Assembly (NCBI RefSeq): GCF_000158035.1
Contig: NZ_EQ973490.1
Location: 1,052,517-1,116,516 of the forward strand
Direction: 5' to 3'
Length of the DNA stretch: 64,000 nucleotides
Source: Bacteroides cellulosilyticus DSM 14838
Lineage (GTDB): Bacteria > Bacteroidota > Bacteroidia > Bacteroidales > Bacteroidaceae
Shown: positions 1-8,393 of the stretch, piece by piece
How positions within the stretch are numbered: position 1 is the stretch's first letter
Layout of the letters: every line of letters starts with the position of its first letter
Program-made: the position numbers and the translations under genes
The notes under the pieces: model-generated
Seen by the model: the letters and a program-made list of their open reading frames with translations, nothing else
Databases searched by the model: none
Told to the model about the DNA's origin: nothing

Positions 1-7
1 AAACCCT

Positions 8-1024
8 TTACGGTTTCCAACTCACCGAATAATCTCGATCTTCTTCTCTGAAATAATTCTGTCGATAGACTTTTGCAGCCCGTTTCAGAGAATCTACCCG
101 ATATGAATAATTCGAATCCGGCAGAGCCAACGGTTTGAAAAATGAGGAATCAATCCACGTGGCCGGACGGGGTATGGAATCTCCCTCATACAAAGTATAT
201 GTTTTTCCGTCTGTTCCCATCAGCACAATCCAAGAATGCCCATTTTTACTATAGTTAGCCCATCTTTCAACACAATCATAAGCTATCGGAATCCCCAACG
301 CCCTCATAACGTTTCCTGTTACTATGCAACGCTGCTCACAACGGGAAAATCTCGCATCTCGCATTGTCAGAACATCCAGTAAATACGGACATTTTGATGA
401 AGCCGAACGGAGTTCTTTATCTACAGCCCTTGCAAGTAAGGCAAAAGCCTGTTTCATATCTGTTACCCCACGAATGCATCCGGCATAGTCTTGTATCAGA
501 CTATCCCGCCAGTGCTCAACCAACTGTTCGTCACTAACCCGGTAAGGCAGAATGTACCGGCAAAACATTTCAAAGCTTACCTCTTTGTACCAAGGGGCAG
601 TCTCCCAAACCTGAAATGCCCTGTCTATGTCTTCAATAAGATAAGAACTTTCAATCACTTCAAGATCATAAGACTTCACAAAGTCTTCATCTGAATATCT
701 CACAGAAGTTTCTTTCCAAAGACTATCCAAGAAATCACGACTAAAAGGTTTTAACCGCATTCTCAACTTCTGTTTATAGAAATCCGTTGCCGATCCTTGA
801 TTAGAAAAATGCCCTACCATATTTTCAATCAAAAAACAGGCGGCTTCATATCTTAATGAATCATTCTGATAATATAACAGTACCTTTTCCAACTCATTAC
901 AGTTGTTTCCTGATTTTTTTAATGCATAATTAACACCTTGAGAGACACCATTCAAGTGACTATTGCAGGAAACAATTACAAAAAAAAGAGAAATAAATGC
1001 TATATAATTTGATATGCGGTTCAT
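8..1024 (-). CDS. Transglutaminase-like exported lipoprotein
   Basis: This encodes 338 residues. The N-terminus is hydrophobic and ends in a lipobox-like VSC near residue 20, so export and lipid anchoring are likely. Around residues 230-280 there is a cysteine in RCEQRC followed by VMRALGIPI, then GHSW and a later KTYTLYEGD. This Cys...His...Asp order and the RALGIP signature are typical of the transglutaminase-like fold. Such proteins may be peptidases or have lost activity, and no substrate can be named. It is the last gene of a minus-strand run of propeller lipoproteins and NVEALA peptides. A decayed relative lies at 2222-2346. Confidence 0.7.
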   Translation of the reverse strand: MNRISNYIAFISLFFVIVSCNSHLNGVSQGVNYALKKSGNNCNELEKVLLYYQNDSLRYEAACFLIENMVGHFSNQGSATDFYKQKLRMRLKPFSRDFLDSLWKETSVRYSDEDFVKSYDLEVIESSYLIEDIDRAFQVWETAPWYKEVSFEMFCRYILPYRVSDEQLVEHWRDSLIQDYAGCIRGVTDMKQAFALLARAVDKELRSASSKCPYLLDVLTMRDARFSRCEQRCIVTGNVMRALGIPIAYDCVERWANYSKNGHSWIVLMGTDGKTYTLYEGDSIPRPATWIDSSFFKPLALPDSNYSYRVDSLKRAAKVYRQNYFREEDRDYSVSWKP

Positions 1025-1052
1025 TGTTTACACAGATTTATAAAACGATACT

Positions 1053-2072
1053 CTATTTCAGATTTGCCACCAATAATTCATAATCTTCAACAAGTCCTAT
1101 CGCATACATTATACTATCATCGGCAGAAACACACAATGCCGTCAAGTCAGTATTACATGTATATATTTTCAGCAAATCCCCATTCCAATCATATACGCGA
1201 ATTACATTTCCTGTAAAAGCAGATAGCCCAGATTCTCTAGTTGACTTTCCTGATAGCAATGCATAAACATACCTATCTGTTACTGCAACATCAATAAAAC
1301 CTAATATATTACTCCTGCTCATAGCTGAAGCATAAGAATTATTGCCCAATTCCGGTTTATATGTCGGATAGCAATCAACATGCGATTTCAACAACTCAAT
1401 ATTAGCAAGGGAAAGTTTGTAAAATGATATAATCGGTGACATAAAAATAGCATGAACCAAAGAATTCCCCTTAGGTGATATAATTATTTTCCCTTGATAC
1501 GCCATAGCTCTCGCCAATTCCGGAACATTTCTTTCTGCTTCATCTCTATATGGCTGCTCTCCTATCGTATCTACGGCAGTCCCTTTTATGTCCAAAATAT
1601 GAAACAACCCCTTTTCATAAGGGCCTATCCCAACGAATGTATTGAAAGCAGTCGGAACAAGCCTATAATGTATAGACTCATAGCGAACATTCTTATTTAA
1701 TAGAATTCTATCTTTTAAAAATATTATATCATTAAAAGTTCTCAATCTACGATCATAAAAACCACAGTTATTATTTATATGATAGAAATTATCAAAATGC
1801 AGAAACTCTCCAGGACCTTGTCCTATCTGACCAACATCCTTAGATGTTAATTTATTCAAGTTTACCCAATGAAACAAGGAGTCAGCCTGACGGTCTGCTA
1901 TCAACAAATTTGAGTCAACTAGCAACATTTCAGTAGCCTTTCCAATCATGAGACCATCAACAAACAAAGTTTCAAACTCTAACTTTGTTTCCTTTACTTC
2001 AGTTTTCACCTTATCTGAACATGATATAAAAGCACTTAATAGTACTAATAGAAGGAATAGTCCTGCTTTCAT
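1053..2072 (-). CDS. BF3164/TolB-like six-bladed beta-propeller lipoprotein
   Basis: This encodes 339 residues with a signal peptide and lipobox (FISC, Cys about 18). Within it are GQIGQGPGEF, a central DVAVTDRYVYALLSG and a C-terminal SADDSIMYAIGLVEDYELLV. These are the recurring blade signatures of Bacteroides BF3164-type propeller lipoproteins. The cell location is probably the envelope surface or the periplasm. The biochemical role is unknown. It is one of three propeller genes in the cluster and lies 28 bp upstream of the transglutaminase-like gene, so the two are probably co-transcribed. Confidence 0.75.
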   Translation of the reverse strand: MKAGLFLLLVLLSAFISCSDKVKTEVKETKLEFETLFVDGLMIGKATEMLLVDSNLLIADRQADSLFHWVNLNKLTSKDVGQIGQGPGEFLHFDNFYHINNNCGFYDRRLRTFNDIIFLKDRILLNKNVRYESIHYRLVPTAFNTFVGIGPYEKGLFHILDIKGTAVDTIGEQPYRDEAERNVPELARAMAYQGKIIISPKGNSLVHAIFMSPIISFYKLSLANIELLKSHVDCYPTYKPELGNNSYASAMSRSNILGFIDVAVTDRYVYALLSGKSTRESGLSAFTGNVIRVYDWNGDLLKIYTCNTDLTALCVSADDSIMYAIGLVEDYELLVANLK

Positions 2073-2221
2073 TATTCTTTATTATTTAAAAAGCCTATTT
2101 AAATTTTCCTCATAAACATTCAACACATTAATTCAAAATTACTTCTATAATCATTCAACATCTCTATTCGTTTAGTATTTCATTATCTCACTTATAAAAA
2201 CAGGAAACAATCTAAAATCAA

Positions 2222-2346
2222 CCTCCGTTACACCACGAATATATCCAATATAACTTTGTATCAGACTATCTCGCCAGTCCTTGACTAGAAAAATGCCCTA
2301 ACATATTTTCAATCAAAAAACAAGCAGCTTCATATATCTAATGTTA
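2222..2346 (-). pseudogene. Decayed remnant of a transglutaminase-like gene
   Basis: Two blocks in this spacer match the gene at 8-1024. The block near 2226-2278 matches about 463-515, including a shared ATCAGACTATC core. The block near 2278-2336 matches about 795-855, including AATGCCCTA and ATTTTCAATCAAAAAACA. The blocks are fused, so about 280 bp between them has been lost. No open frame remains. It is best read as the residue of a second gene copy after internal deletion. Confidence 0.7.
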
Positions 2347-2354
2347 CATGAGGG

Positions 2355-3233
2355 TCACCTGGCATTTCCCGTTATACGAAGTTGAATAGGAGAAAATTTC
2401 GCATTACAAAATACTGTTATCGTTTTATCAAAATATTCTGGATTATCAGCTTTATAGCCCACCTCTAACTTTATATCCTTACCTGATGGCACAGGTTCTT
2501 TTGAATAGCCCACAGACACACAGCCACAAGAAGTATTTACGTCTTCTATGACTAAAGGTTTGTCACCTATATTGGTCAAAACAAATATGGTCTTTTGTTC
2601 TTTTTGCCATGCAAAATCACCAAGAAACACAGAAGCTTTATCAACTTTGACCTTTGTTTCAATAGCCTTATTCTTCGTATTACTCACCACTTCCTTTCCC
2701 TGAATAATGCTCAAATATAGTTCTTTTACATTCGAATTATGTATAGGATTACCAATTGCAGTAACATGGCTATTGGAATCTAACAGGAAAGTTTGCAGTT
2801 GCATTTCTTTAGGAAATCTGTTCAGCCTGTCAAAACTGCTGTGTTCATCAATATACACAGGATAATCAAATCCTGTTTTTTTAAGAAAGTGAATTAAATC
2901 TTTCTTCTTGTTTGACTGAAATACAAAAACAAAAGGAACAGATCCATTTGATATAGAATCTACCACATATATAAATTCGCTCCACTTAGGTAACTCTAAT
3001 TTACAACTCATACATCCTGTTGAATCAATATAACTAAGAATCGCATATTTTCCTTTTTGCAAATGCACCTTTCGCTCATTATATTTCCTACTATAACTAA
3101 CGAAGGATGTATCTTTTGGGAAAATAATCTCACGACTCTGCCAATATGAAACAACTTGCGCCATCTTCTTTCTTTCCGAATCTTCACAAGAGCAGATAAA
3201 GAATATCACAATAACATAAATAAGCTTTTTCAT
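2355..3233 (-). CDS. Thioredoxin-like lipoprotein with C-terminal DUF1573 domain
   Basis: This encodes 292 residues. The lipobox is ICSC near residue 16. Residues about 55-165 resemble a TlpA/thioredoxin-like fold with a CMSC (CxxC) motif at residues 74-77. Residues about 195-292 match the DUF1573 immunoglobulin-like domain (NTSCGCVSV, PVPSGKDIKLEVGY). A periplasmic thiol-disulfide role is plausible. It overlaps the upstream propeller gene by 4 bp, which implies translational coupling. The nearby NVEALA peptide at 4537-4818 has six cysteines, so disulfide handling of that peptide is an attractive but untested idea. Confidence 0.75.
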   Translation of the reverse strand: MKKLIYVIVIFFICSCEDSERKKMAQVVSYWQSREIIFPKDTSFVSYSRKYNERKVHLQKGKYAILSYIDSTGCMSCKLELPKWSEFIYVVDSISNGSVPFVFVFQSNKKKDLIHFLKKTGFDYPVYIDEHSSFDRLNRFPKEMQLQTFLLDSNSHVTAIGNPIHNSNVKELYLSIIQGKEVVSNTKNKAIETKVKVDKASVFLGDFAWQKEQKTIFVLTNIGDKPLVIEDVNTSCGCVSVGYSKEPVPSGKDIKLEVGYKADNPEYFDKTITVFCNAKFSPIQLRITGNAR

Positions 3234-4420
3234 TTACGTAAATAATATTTCAGAATTACAGGATTATCATCTTCATTTAACCGCTCCATTTTAGATATTT
3301 CCTCGGGCGACATCAAACGAGTATCCACCAGCCTCGATACATAATAAGGATCCGCAATAGACATTAATACATTATCAACAATGCCAAAGCAAGGTTGCAT
3401 TATAAAAGGCTTTCCTTCATTCAATAGAAATCCCTTCTTCTTCTTCCTATTATAAATATAATTTCCTCCAAAACCTGTTTTACCTTTGGCAAAATAGATG
3501 TAAACATAATCATCATTAAAAAATTTCACCAAAGGAACTACAAATGCAGATTCCCGTATAAATTGAGCTCTTTGTCTTATTTCTTTTGACAATTTATTCC
3601 TTTCACTATCTGTCTTTGTTTTTTCTGTTCCCGTCCTTTTTCCTACTGCTACTCCAGGCAATCCTTTTTCTTTTATTTCAGAATCACCAAAGTCAAGATA
3701 AATAATAGGGATTAACTCTTTCTTTTTCTCATCTATTTGATAGAAGTTATAATTAACGCCTCTGGGAACAAAATACAAATTATCATCATTTTTGTAAAAG
3801 CATTCTCTATCCATTGTATTATCAGAAGAGATTGTTCCACTATAATTGGCGACTTCCACTTGCTGTGTCTTCAAATTTGCAAAAGTAACCTCTTGATCCG
3901 TCCAAATTGATGGAACCGTAAACACATAATCATCAGCACTTAAAGCCATAAGAGCATCAAAATAGAACTCTGTCTTTATTGTTCTTTTAGCTATCAACTC
4001 AAATGTAGGGCTATAAGTATATATCATACCATAAGGGCTTAGTAAATCAATACCTTTCAAATAAGGGTTGAATTTAATATCTACCGCCATATGATATTCC
4101 TGTGGTCCTTCGCCTTTCATTTTTCTTGAACTGCCAATAAATTCTCCCTTTCCAGAAAATGTTTGTACCACTTGCTTTTTACCATATATAGCATAAATAT
4201 CCATATTCTTATCATATATCGTCTTCTTATAACCACTTATTAAAGAAGAGTCTGTCGTTTCTAAAGGTACGATTTCAATTTTCTCAATGAATAATGAAGC
4301 ATCAGAGGTTACTTTGTGCACTTCAACAGGGATTCTTTCAATATCAACAGCCATTTTTGAATGCTCAGATGAACATGCACAAAAAATCAACATCAAAACT
4401 ATTTTCAAAATTTTACTCAT
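3230..4420 (-). CDS. Six-bladed beta-propeller lipoprotein (DUF5128/BF3164-like)
   Basis: The chosen start gives 396 residues beginning MSKILKIVLMLIFCAC, a signal peptide with a lipobox. The frame stays open to 4558, but that longer start would overlap the upstream NVEALA gene and put about 46 non-signal residues in front of the signal peptide. Features include PLETTDSSLISG near the N-terminus and KMKGEGPQEY, the glycine-rich blade turn common in this family. It lies directly downstream of an NVEALA peptide gene, the same order as at 6123 and 5081. The function is unknown. Confidence 0.75.
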   Translation of the reverse strand: MSKILKIVLMLIFCACSSEHSKMAVDIERIPVEVHKVTSDASLFIEKIEIVPLETTDSSLISGYKKTIYDKNMDIYAIYGKKQVVQTFSGKGEFIGSSRKMKGEGPQEYHMAVDIKFNPYLKGIDLLSPYGMIYTYSPTFELIAKRTIKTEFYFDALMALSADDYVFTVPSIWTDQEVTFANLKTQQVEVANYSGTISSDNTMDRECFYKNDDNLYFVPRGVNYNFYQIDEKKKELIPIIYLDFGDSEIKEKGLPGVAVGKRTGTEKTKTDSERNKLSKEIRQRAQFIRESAFVVPLVKFFNDDYVYIYFAKGKTGFGGNYIYNRKKKKGFLLNEGKPFIMQPCFGIVDNVLMSIADPYYVSRLVDTRLMSPEEISKMERLNEDDNPVILKYYLRK

Positions 4421-4536
4421 AACACAAAAATTATAAGTTTGCATCAAAAGCTTCAAACGCTCCCAATTTTTTCTTTCATTACAAGCTGTATAAAAGGAAT
4501 GATTTGAGTAGAAACTTTCGATACAAACTCTATTAA

Positions 4537-4818
4537 TTACATACAAGGAGAAAGGCACGAATCCGACATATAACCGCTAAACTTACAATCATCATAATGG
4601 ATAAACCAGCTCACATAGCAATCTCCTGATGTAGTCCAACAAGTTCCACCATAGTCATCACAGGTTATTTCAACTTCTGGCAATTCATATCTAGCTAAGG
4701 CCTCTATATTAGCTAAAGCTAAATCAGAAATGAAGTCATTTTTCTGATTAGAATAAACTCCATATCCCGCAATTGCCACAAATATTGCAACAAAAGCAAT
4801 TTTCGTAAACTTCTTCAT
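4537..4818 (-). CDS. NVEALA-family small exported peptide, cysteine-rich
   Basis: This encodes 93 residues. An N-terminal hydrophobic segment (residues 5-22) is followed by LANIEALA at about 36-43, a variant of the NVEALA signature found in Bacteroidetes peptides. The C-terminal half contains six cysteines (ITCDDYGGTC, GDC, DDC, DSC, SPC), which suggests a disulfide-stabilised secreted domain. The next gene downstream is a propeller lipoprotein. What the family does is not known; signalling or adhesion peptide roles are speculation. Confidence 0.8.
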   Translation of the reverse strand: MKKFTKIAFVAIFVAIAGYGVYSNQKNDFISDLALANIEALARYELPEVEITCDDYGGTCWTTSGDCYVSWFIHYDDCKFSGYMSDSCLSPCM

Positions 4819-4953
4819 TTTTACATTGTTTAAAATGAGAATTCATTTTTATAATTAATATTAAGCACATATATTGTGCAGTCGAGATTTAAGATACAGC
4901 ATATCTTATAGGAATATTGTTCACACTGCACTATCGTCACAGCTGAAACCAGT

Positions 4954-4985
4954 TTCCGTTTTTGCTTAAAAATACATATCTTTGC
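4954..4985 (+). promoter_or_regulatory. Possible plus-strand Bacteroides sigma-70 type promoter
   Basis: A TTTC (4954-4957), 20 bases, and a perfect TAnnTTTG box, TATCTTTG (4978-4985), fit the Bacteroides primary-sigma promoter with one -33 mismatch. It points away from the flanking minus-strand genes, towards a hairpin followed by TTTTA. No plus-strand gene follows, so it may drive a small RNA or may be fortuitous. Confidence 0.4.
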
Positions 4986-4991
4986 CAGGCT

Positions 4992-5068
4992 TCTAATTTT
5001 TAGGGGTTACGGAGCATTCGGTATTCTATTGCACCAACAAGTCGTTTATCGTCTGCTCCTTTTATAAT
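4992..5068 (+). ncRNA. Candidate small RNA between two minus-strand genes
   Basis: The stretch starts about seven bases after the TATCTTTG box and ends in a GGAGCA...TGCTCC pair followed by TTTTA (about 5012-5065), a weak intrinsic-terminator pattern. The predicted transcript is about 75-80 nt and contains no convincing ORF. I do not recognise the sequence. The hairpin could instead serve the minus strand. Confidence 0.25.
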
Positions 5069-5080
5069 TTAACTATCACT

Positions 5081-6160
5081 TTACATGCAGTTGATGCTGT
5101 ATTCTAATATCGGTTCATCCTTATTCACATCCGTAGCTATTATAATGCTCTTCTGCTCATCTACTGAAATTCCATGAACATAGTGATCAAGCACATATTT
5201 CCGAAGCGGTTTAGCCTCCAGGCTGAATACATAAATATATTTTCCACCATCCGGTAAATTAATACCTTGCCGTGCTTTCTGCGCAATATCTTTAAATGCA
5301 CGTCCTTGAAAGACAACATAAATAGCAGTATCGGTCACTTGTACATCGCTAAACCCCATGATACCGGTCGGTATGCCATAACCTTGGGAAATCTGAAACT
5401 CCGGTTCGCCATTAGGCCCAATACAAGCTATATGCGTACTATCCTTCAAATTATATATTTCAAGCACTTCTCCCAGTTGAGTAGCCGCCACAAGTATTCC
5501 ATTATGAGGATTGTAATCAATGAAACTCCGCCATGCCTGCGCTAAAGCAGGACGGGCACTCTCCAAAGCATCCTCATTGGTAGTGGGAATATTCCCTACT
5601 TTACGAAGTAATTTACCCTGCCGACTTACCAAACAGAAGCGGCTATCGCCCGAATAATCAGGAATGATAAAAGTGGAATCGTCATATTGCACAAAGTCCA
5701 GTGCCCGAAGTAGTTCTTCATCCAGGCTCACTACCTCCAGACTAAGCAACGAGTCACTGGATGAAGCAAAACCGAACCGAGTTAATTCAGACTTATTGGA
5801 ATCAAGTGTCCATAAAAACTGCCCATTCCATCGGAAATTTTCAGCAGAAAGTATTTCTTCCGGAGCATCTCCCCGCTTGCCAAAAGAGGTCAGGTATTGG
5901 AAATCCGGATAACGGAAAGCATGAAAGAAGTATTCTGTGGCATGCAAATCCATCACTACAACTTTATCACCCTGCACATGTACCCGGAAAGGATAGCGGA
6001 ATAGAATACTATCCTGCGGAATCACCCTCGCCTTCAGTTCAATAGTTCGCGGAAAGTCCACATAAGCGACATTTGTCTTCTGCACTTCTTGCCGGCAAGA
6101 AGAAAGCGAAAAAGAGAACAAGCTAATGAGGCAGGCTATAATAAACAAGCACATGAGCAA
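5081..6160 (-). CDS. BF3164/TolB-like six-bladed beta-propeller lipoprotein
   Basis: This encodes 359 residues. It has a strongly hydrophobic N-terminus with a lipobox (LSSC near residue 22). YLTSFGKRGDAPEEI is the typical blade turn, and GIPTGIMGFSDVQVTDTAIYVVFQGR matches the late-blade signature of the family. The start lies inside the end of the upstream NVEALA gene (38 bp overlap); a methionine two codons later is an alternative start. Translational coupling with the peptide gene is likely. Envelope location is expected; the function is unknown. Confidence 0.75.
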   Translation of the reverse strand: MLMCLFIIACLISLFSFSLSSCRQEVQKTNVAYVDFPRTIELKARVIPQDSILFRYPFRVHVQGDKVVVMDLHATEYFFHAFRYPDFQYLTSFGKRGDAPEEILSAENFRWNGQFLWTLDSNKSELTRFGFASSSDSLLSLEVVSLDEELLRALDFVQYDDSTFIIPDYSGDSRFCLVSRQGKLLRKVGNIPTTNEDALESARPALAQAWRSFIDYNPHNGILVAATQLGEVLEIYNLKDSTHIACIGPNGEPEFQISQGYGIPTGIMGFSDVQVTDTAIYVVFQGRAFKDIAQKARQGINLPDGGKYIYVFSLEAKPLRKYVLDHYVHGISVDEQKSIIIATDVNKDEPILEYSINCM

Positions 6161-6359
6161 CTTCAGTATTATTAAAGGGACAAACTATAGAACCTGAACC
6201 TATACAATCTCCGCCATCTGCTGCTTCGCCGGCAGCCAAAGCTTCCACATTATCTAATAATAGAGTGTCCAAATTCTCAGGTTGCCGACTTTTACTATAT
6301 CCTAAGGCCACAACAACCAAGATCATAGCAATTCCGATAAATTTCATTTTGTTTCTCAT
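6123..6359 (-). CDS. NVEALA-family small exported peptide
   Basis: This encodes 78 residues from MRNKMKF, the start that places the hydrophobic segment at the N-terminus; the frame is open upstream to 6452 but that part lacks signal character. LLLDNVEALA at about residues 31-40 is the exact family signature. It is followed by AADGGDC and a short tail with only two cysteines, unlike the six in the relative at 4537. The end overlaps the next propeller gene. The leaders of both NVEALA genes contain an AT-rich TAAACAAT-type stretch just before the start. Confidence 0.8.
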   Translation of the reverse strand: MRNKMKFIGIAMILVVVALGYSKSRQPENLDTLLLDNVEALAAGEAADGGDCIGSGSIVCPFNNTEVAHVLVYYSLPH

Positions 6360-6488
6360 AGTTCCTTTACATTTTATATTGTTTAATGCAAGTAAAGGTA
6401 GGAAACGTTGTATAGAAGAAGGTGGAAATTTTATCGTTTTCTTTCCCACCATGCCGTGACAAAAATATCACGCCTTATTTTCAGGCAA

Positions 6489-7520
6489 TTATCCTTTCGC
6501 GTGTTCTTGTTTAGGGATTACCATCTGGCATGCTTTCTTTCCCGGAAGCGATAGAAAATCCACCTTATTATCAAATAACTCCCGTAAATTCCGAATTGCA
6601 TTCCGGCGTCGCTCTCCTAAACCGGCACTATCCAAAGACCAACCACACACCTTGGCTATCTCATCGTATGTAAGAAAGTGGTCAGGAGCCGTCAGAAAAG
6701 CATAAAGCAACTTACTATTCTGTAAAGAACAAGGTTTCTCAATACCCTGGCAGGTCAATGTATGCTTTAGTATATTAAAAACATATTCTCCAATCTGATA
6801 GGTATCCTGAACCGATGTACCGGTAGCTCTCCTTTTTCGCAGTTTCAGTATCATAAACCAGACTAGTAAACTAAAAAACAGAATAAGCCAAACACAAGAT
6901 AACAGCAAAACCCAAGTGGAGGTCCAATCAACACTTTGCCAAAAAGCGGGTAACAGGTATGCTGTCAGCACCGTGGTATACATGCAGTCCAAATAATAAG
7001 TCCCCAGTTCATTTTGCGGGAAACAAATAGTGCTATCTCCCAAGTATGATTCTTGTGCGGCATCTTCTCCCAACGGGGTTCTCTTCAAAAATAAAGTTGA
7101 CGAAACACCATTTTGACTATTTTTTATTCTTTCTTGCCAATTATCGTAAATCCGTTCCAAGGGAAAACTATCTAAAGAAAACAAAACGTCAACCTTGGCG
7201 CCCATCACCTCCAATGAATACAAAGCTTGAGTCTCTTTCACTGAATCAATCATCACTTCAAACATTCCTTTTTCGGTAACAGACAGCCTTTTAGTATGTT
7301 TCTTCTCTCCAAAGAACCTCGAATAAGGAATCTTCATTCTTTCAAACTCCCTGTCCAATTCCAGCTCCACCGCCTCGCATAAATTCTCCTTTGCAACTTC
7401 TTTCACAGCTGCCTTCCCTTGCCTGGCACTGTGGCATACAGCTACGCACCACAACAATGCCATGCAAGCCAAAGCGGCAATCCATCCACATAGTATCGAC
7501 CTATACAGTTTTTTATTCAT
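6489..7520 (-). CDS. Membrane-anchored winged-helix transcription regulator
   Basis: This encodes 343 residues from MNKKLYRS. There are two hydrophobic helices, at about 8-30 and 203-228. A predicted periplasmic domain of about 170 residues lies between them. A C-terminal cytoplasmic winged helix (about 245-335) of OmpR/ToxR type contains LLYAFLTAPDHFLTYDEIAKVCGW and RRNAIRNLRELF. This is a ToxR-like one-component layout: the periplasmic part would sense and the winged helix would bind DNA. It lies directly upstream of the NVEALA and propeller genes on the same strand, so it probably controls them. Starts at 7526 or 7571 are possible, but a -7-like box at 7550-7557 argues against 7571. Confidence 0.75.
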   Translation of the reverse strand: MNKKLYRSILCGWIAALACMALLWCVAVCHSARQGKAAVKEVAKENLCEAVELELDREFERMKIPYSRFFGEKKHTKRLSVTEKGMFEVMIDSVKETQALYSLEVMGAKVDVLFSLDSFPLERIYDNWQERIKNSQNGVSSTLFLKRTPLGEDAAQESYLGDSTICFPQNELGTYYLDCMYTTVLTAYLLPAFWQSVDWTSTWVLLLSCVWLILFFSLLVWFMILKLRKRRATGTSVQDTYQIGEYVFNILKHTLTCQGIEKPCSLQNSKLLYAFLTAPDHFLTYDEIAKVCGWSLDSAGLGERRRNAIRNLRELFDNKVDFLSLPGKKACQMVIPKQEHAKG

Positions 7521-7549
7521 CGCCATTTCTATCAAGTTTACTTCTGCTA

Positions 7550-7582
7550 CAAAATTAACAAATAACATCAATTACATCCAAC
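7550..7582 (-). promoter_or_regulatory. Probable promoter of the membrane regulator gene
   Basis: Read on the minus strand, GTTG, 21 bases and TAATTTTG (7550-7557) fit the Bacteroides TTTG/TAnnTTTG pattern with one mismatch in the -33 box. Transcription would start near 7543, just ahead of the start codon at 7520. Confidence 0.45.
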
Positions 7583-7955
7583 GATGTATACTTTTAATCT
7601 AATAAATTATGCACTTGCTTTTTCTGTTATAAACTAAACTTATCCTCCACCCTTGCATGAGTGCACTTCGTATCGCTACTTGAAACACGGCGTATCAATA
7701 TGCTAAACAAAATATTTTGGATCATCAGAATAAAGTATTTTACAGACAAAAAAACAAATAGTCGGCTCTATGAACTAACTATTTAGTCCACAGTAACGGA
7801 TCTACATATTCTGCAAGTCAGTTCTATATGTCCTGCGCATTGGATATATAGATCCTACATATTACTTGTTTTTTCTGTCGTAGAATAATTGTGCGCATTA
7901 CCATTTATACGCCAAGTTACTATTTACATGCTACATAGAAAAAAAACGCAAAAAT
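7583..7955. other. AT-rich spacer upstream of tRNA-Met
   Basis: No ORF or RNA gene is apparent here. At about 7799-7864 a GGATCTACATATT segment faces a later ATATATAGATCC, followed by a second CTACATATT. This makes an imperfect inverted and direct repeat of unknown role. Confidence 0.4.
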
Positions 7956-7986
7956 TTTGGCAGTTTCAAAAAAAGCTGTATCTTTG
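7956..7986 (+). promoter_or_regulatory. Promoter of tRNA-Met
   Basis: TTTG (7956-7959), 19 bases and TATCTTTG (7979-7986) match both Bacteroides promoter boxes exactly. The tRNA begins 22 bases after the -7 box. Confidence 0.85.
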
Positions 7987-8007
7987 CACCCGCAAACAGG
8001 AAATGAT

Positions 8008-8081
8008 GGCGGGATAGCTCAGCTGGTTAGAGCGCATGATTCATAATCATGAGGTCCCCGGTTCAATCCCGGGTCCCGCTA
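8008..8081 (+). tRNA. tRNA-Met (anticodon CAT)
   Basis: The cloverleaf folds as follows: acceptor GGCGGGA with TCCCGCT, D stem GCTC/GAGC, anticodon stem CATGA/TCATG around the loop TTCATAA (anticodon CAT), and T arm CCCGG TTCAATC CCGGG, with discriminator A. The CCA end is not encoded. An elongator Met tRNA is most likely. A lysidine-modified Ile-CAT tRNA cannot be excluded from the anticodon alone. Confidence 0.93.
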
Positions 8082-8096
8082 CAAGATTAAGATTTA

Positions 8097-8139
8097 GACT
8101 GTTAGGAGGCTTCCACTCTTGGCGGTCTTTTTTGTTTTT
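8097..8139 (+). terminator. Possible terminator after tRNA-Met
   Basis: GACTGTT and GGCGGTC can pair, with three G-T wobbles, and are followed directly by six T and then more T-rich sequence. The stem is weak but its position right after the tRNA fits. Confidence 0.4.
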
Positions 8140-8393
8140 TACCCTCGGTTTGCGCTATGGTTTACAAGGATCAACGTAAAAACGGATGGATCAATGTAAA
8201 AGCCAGCCTCAAATTTAATGTAGCAAGGTTCAACAGATTACCCTTCCACACCTCTGCATCCCCTCTATTCATCCGCCTTATCGGGTGGAAAGGTATAATC
8301 TACGTATTTTCCACAACATAACAGATAAGCATTTTCCTATTACAATACGCCATATACTACGCCAATTATAGAATACATTATACTGTTTTGCAT
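8140..8393. other. Spacer without recognised genes
   Basis: No supported coding region is present. Two near copies of GGATCAAyGTAAAA occur at about 8168-8203. Otherwise nothing was recognised. Confidence 0.4.

Noticed and set aside
4421-4558. N-terminal extension of the propeller gene at 3230
   Set aside because: It would overlap the NVEALA gene and put unrelated residues before a proper lipoprotein signal.
8008-8081. Initiator tRNA-fMet
   Set aside because: The anticodon is CAT, but the acceptor starts with a G-T pair rather than the unpaired C-A usual in initiators, and the anticodon stem lacks the three G-C pairs of initiators.
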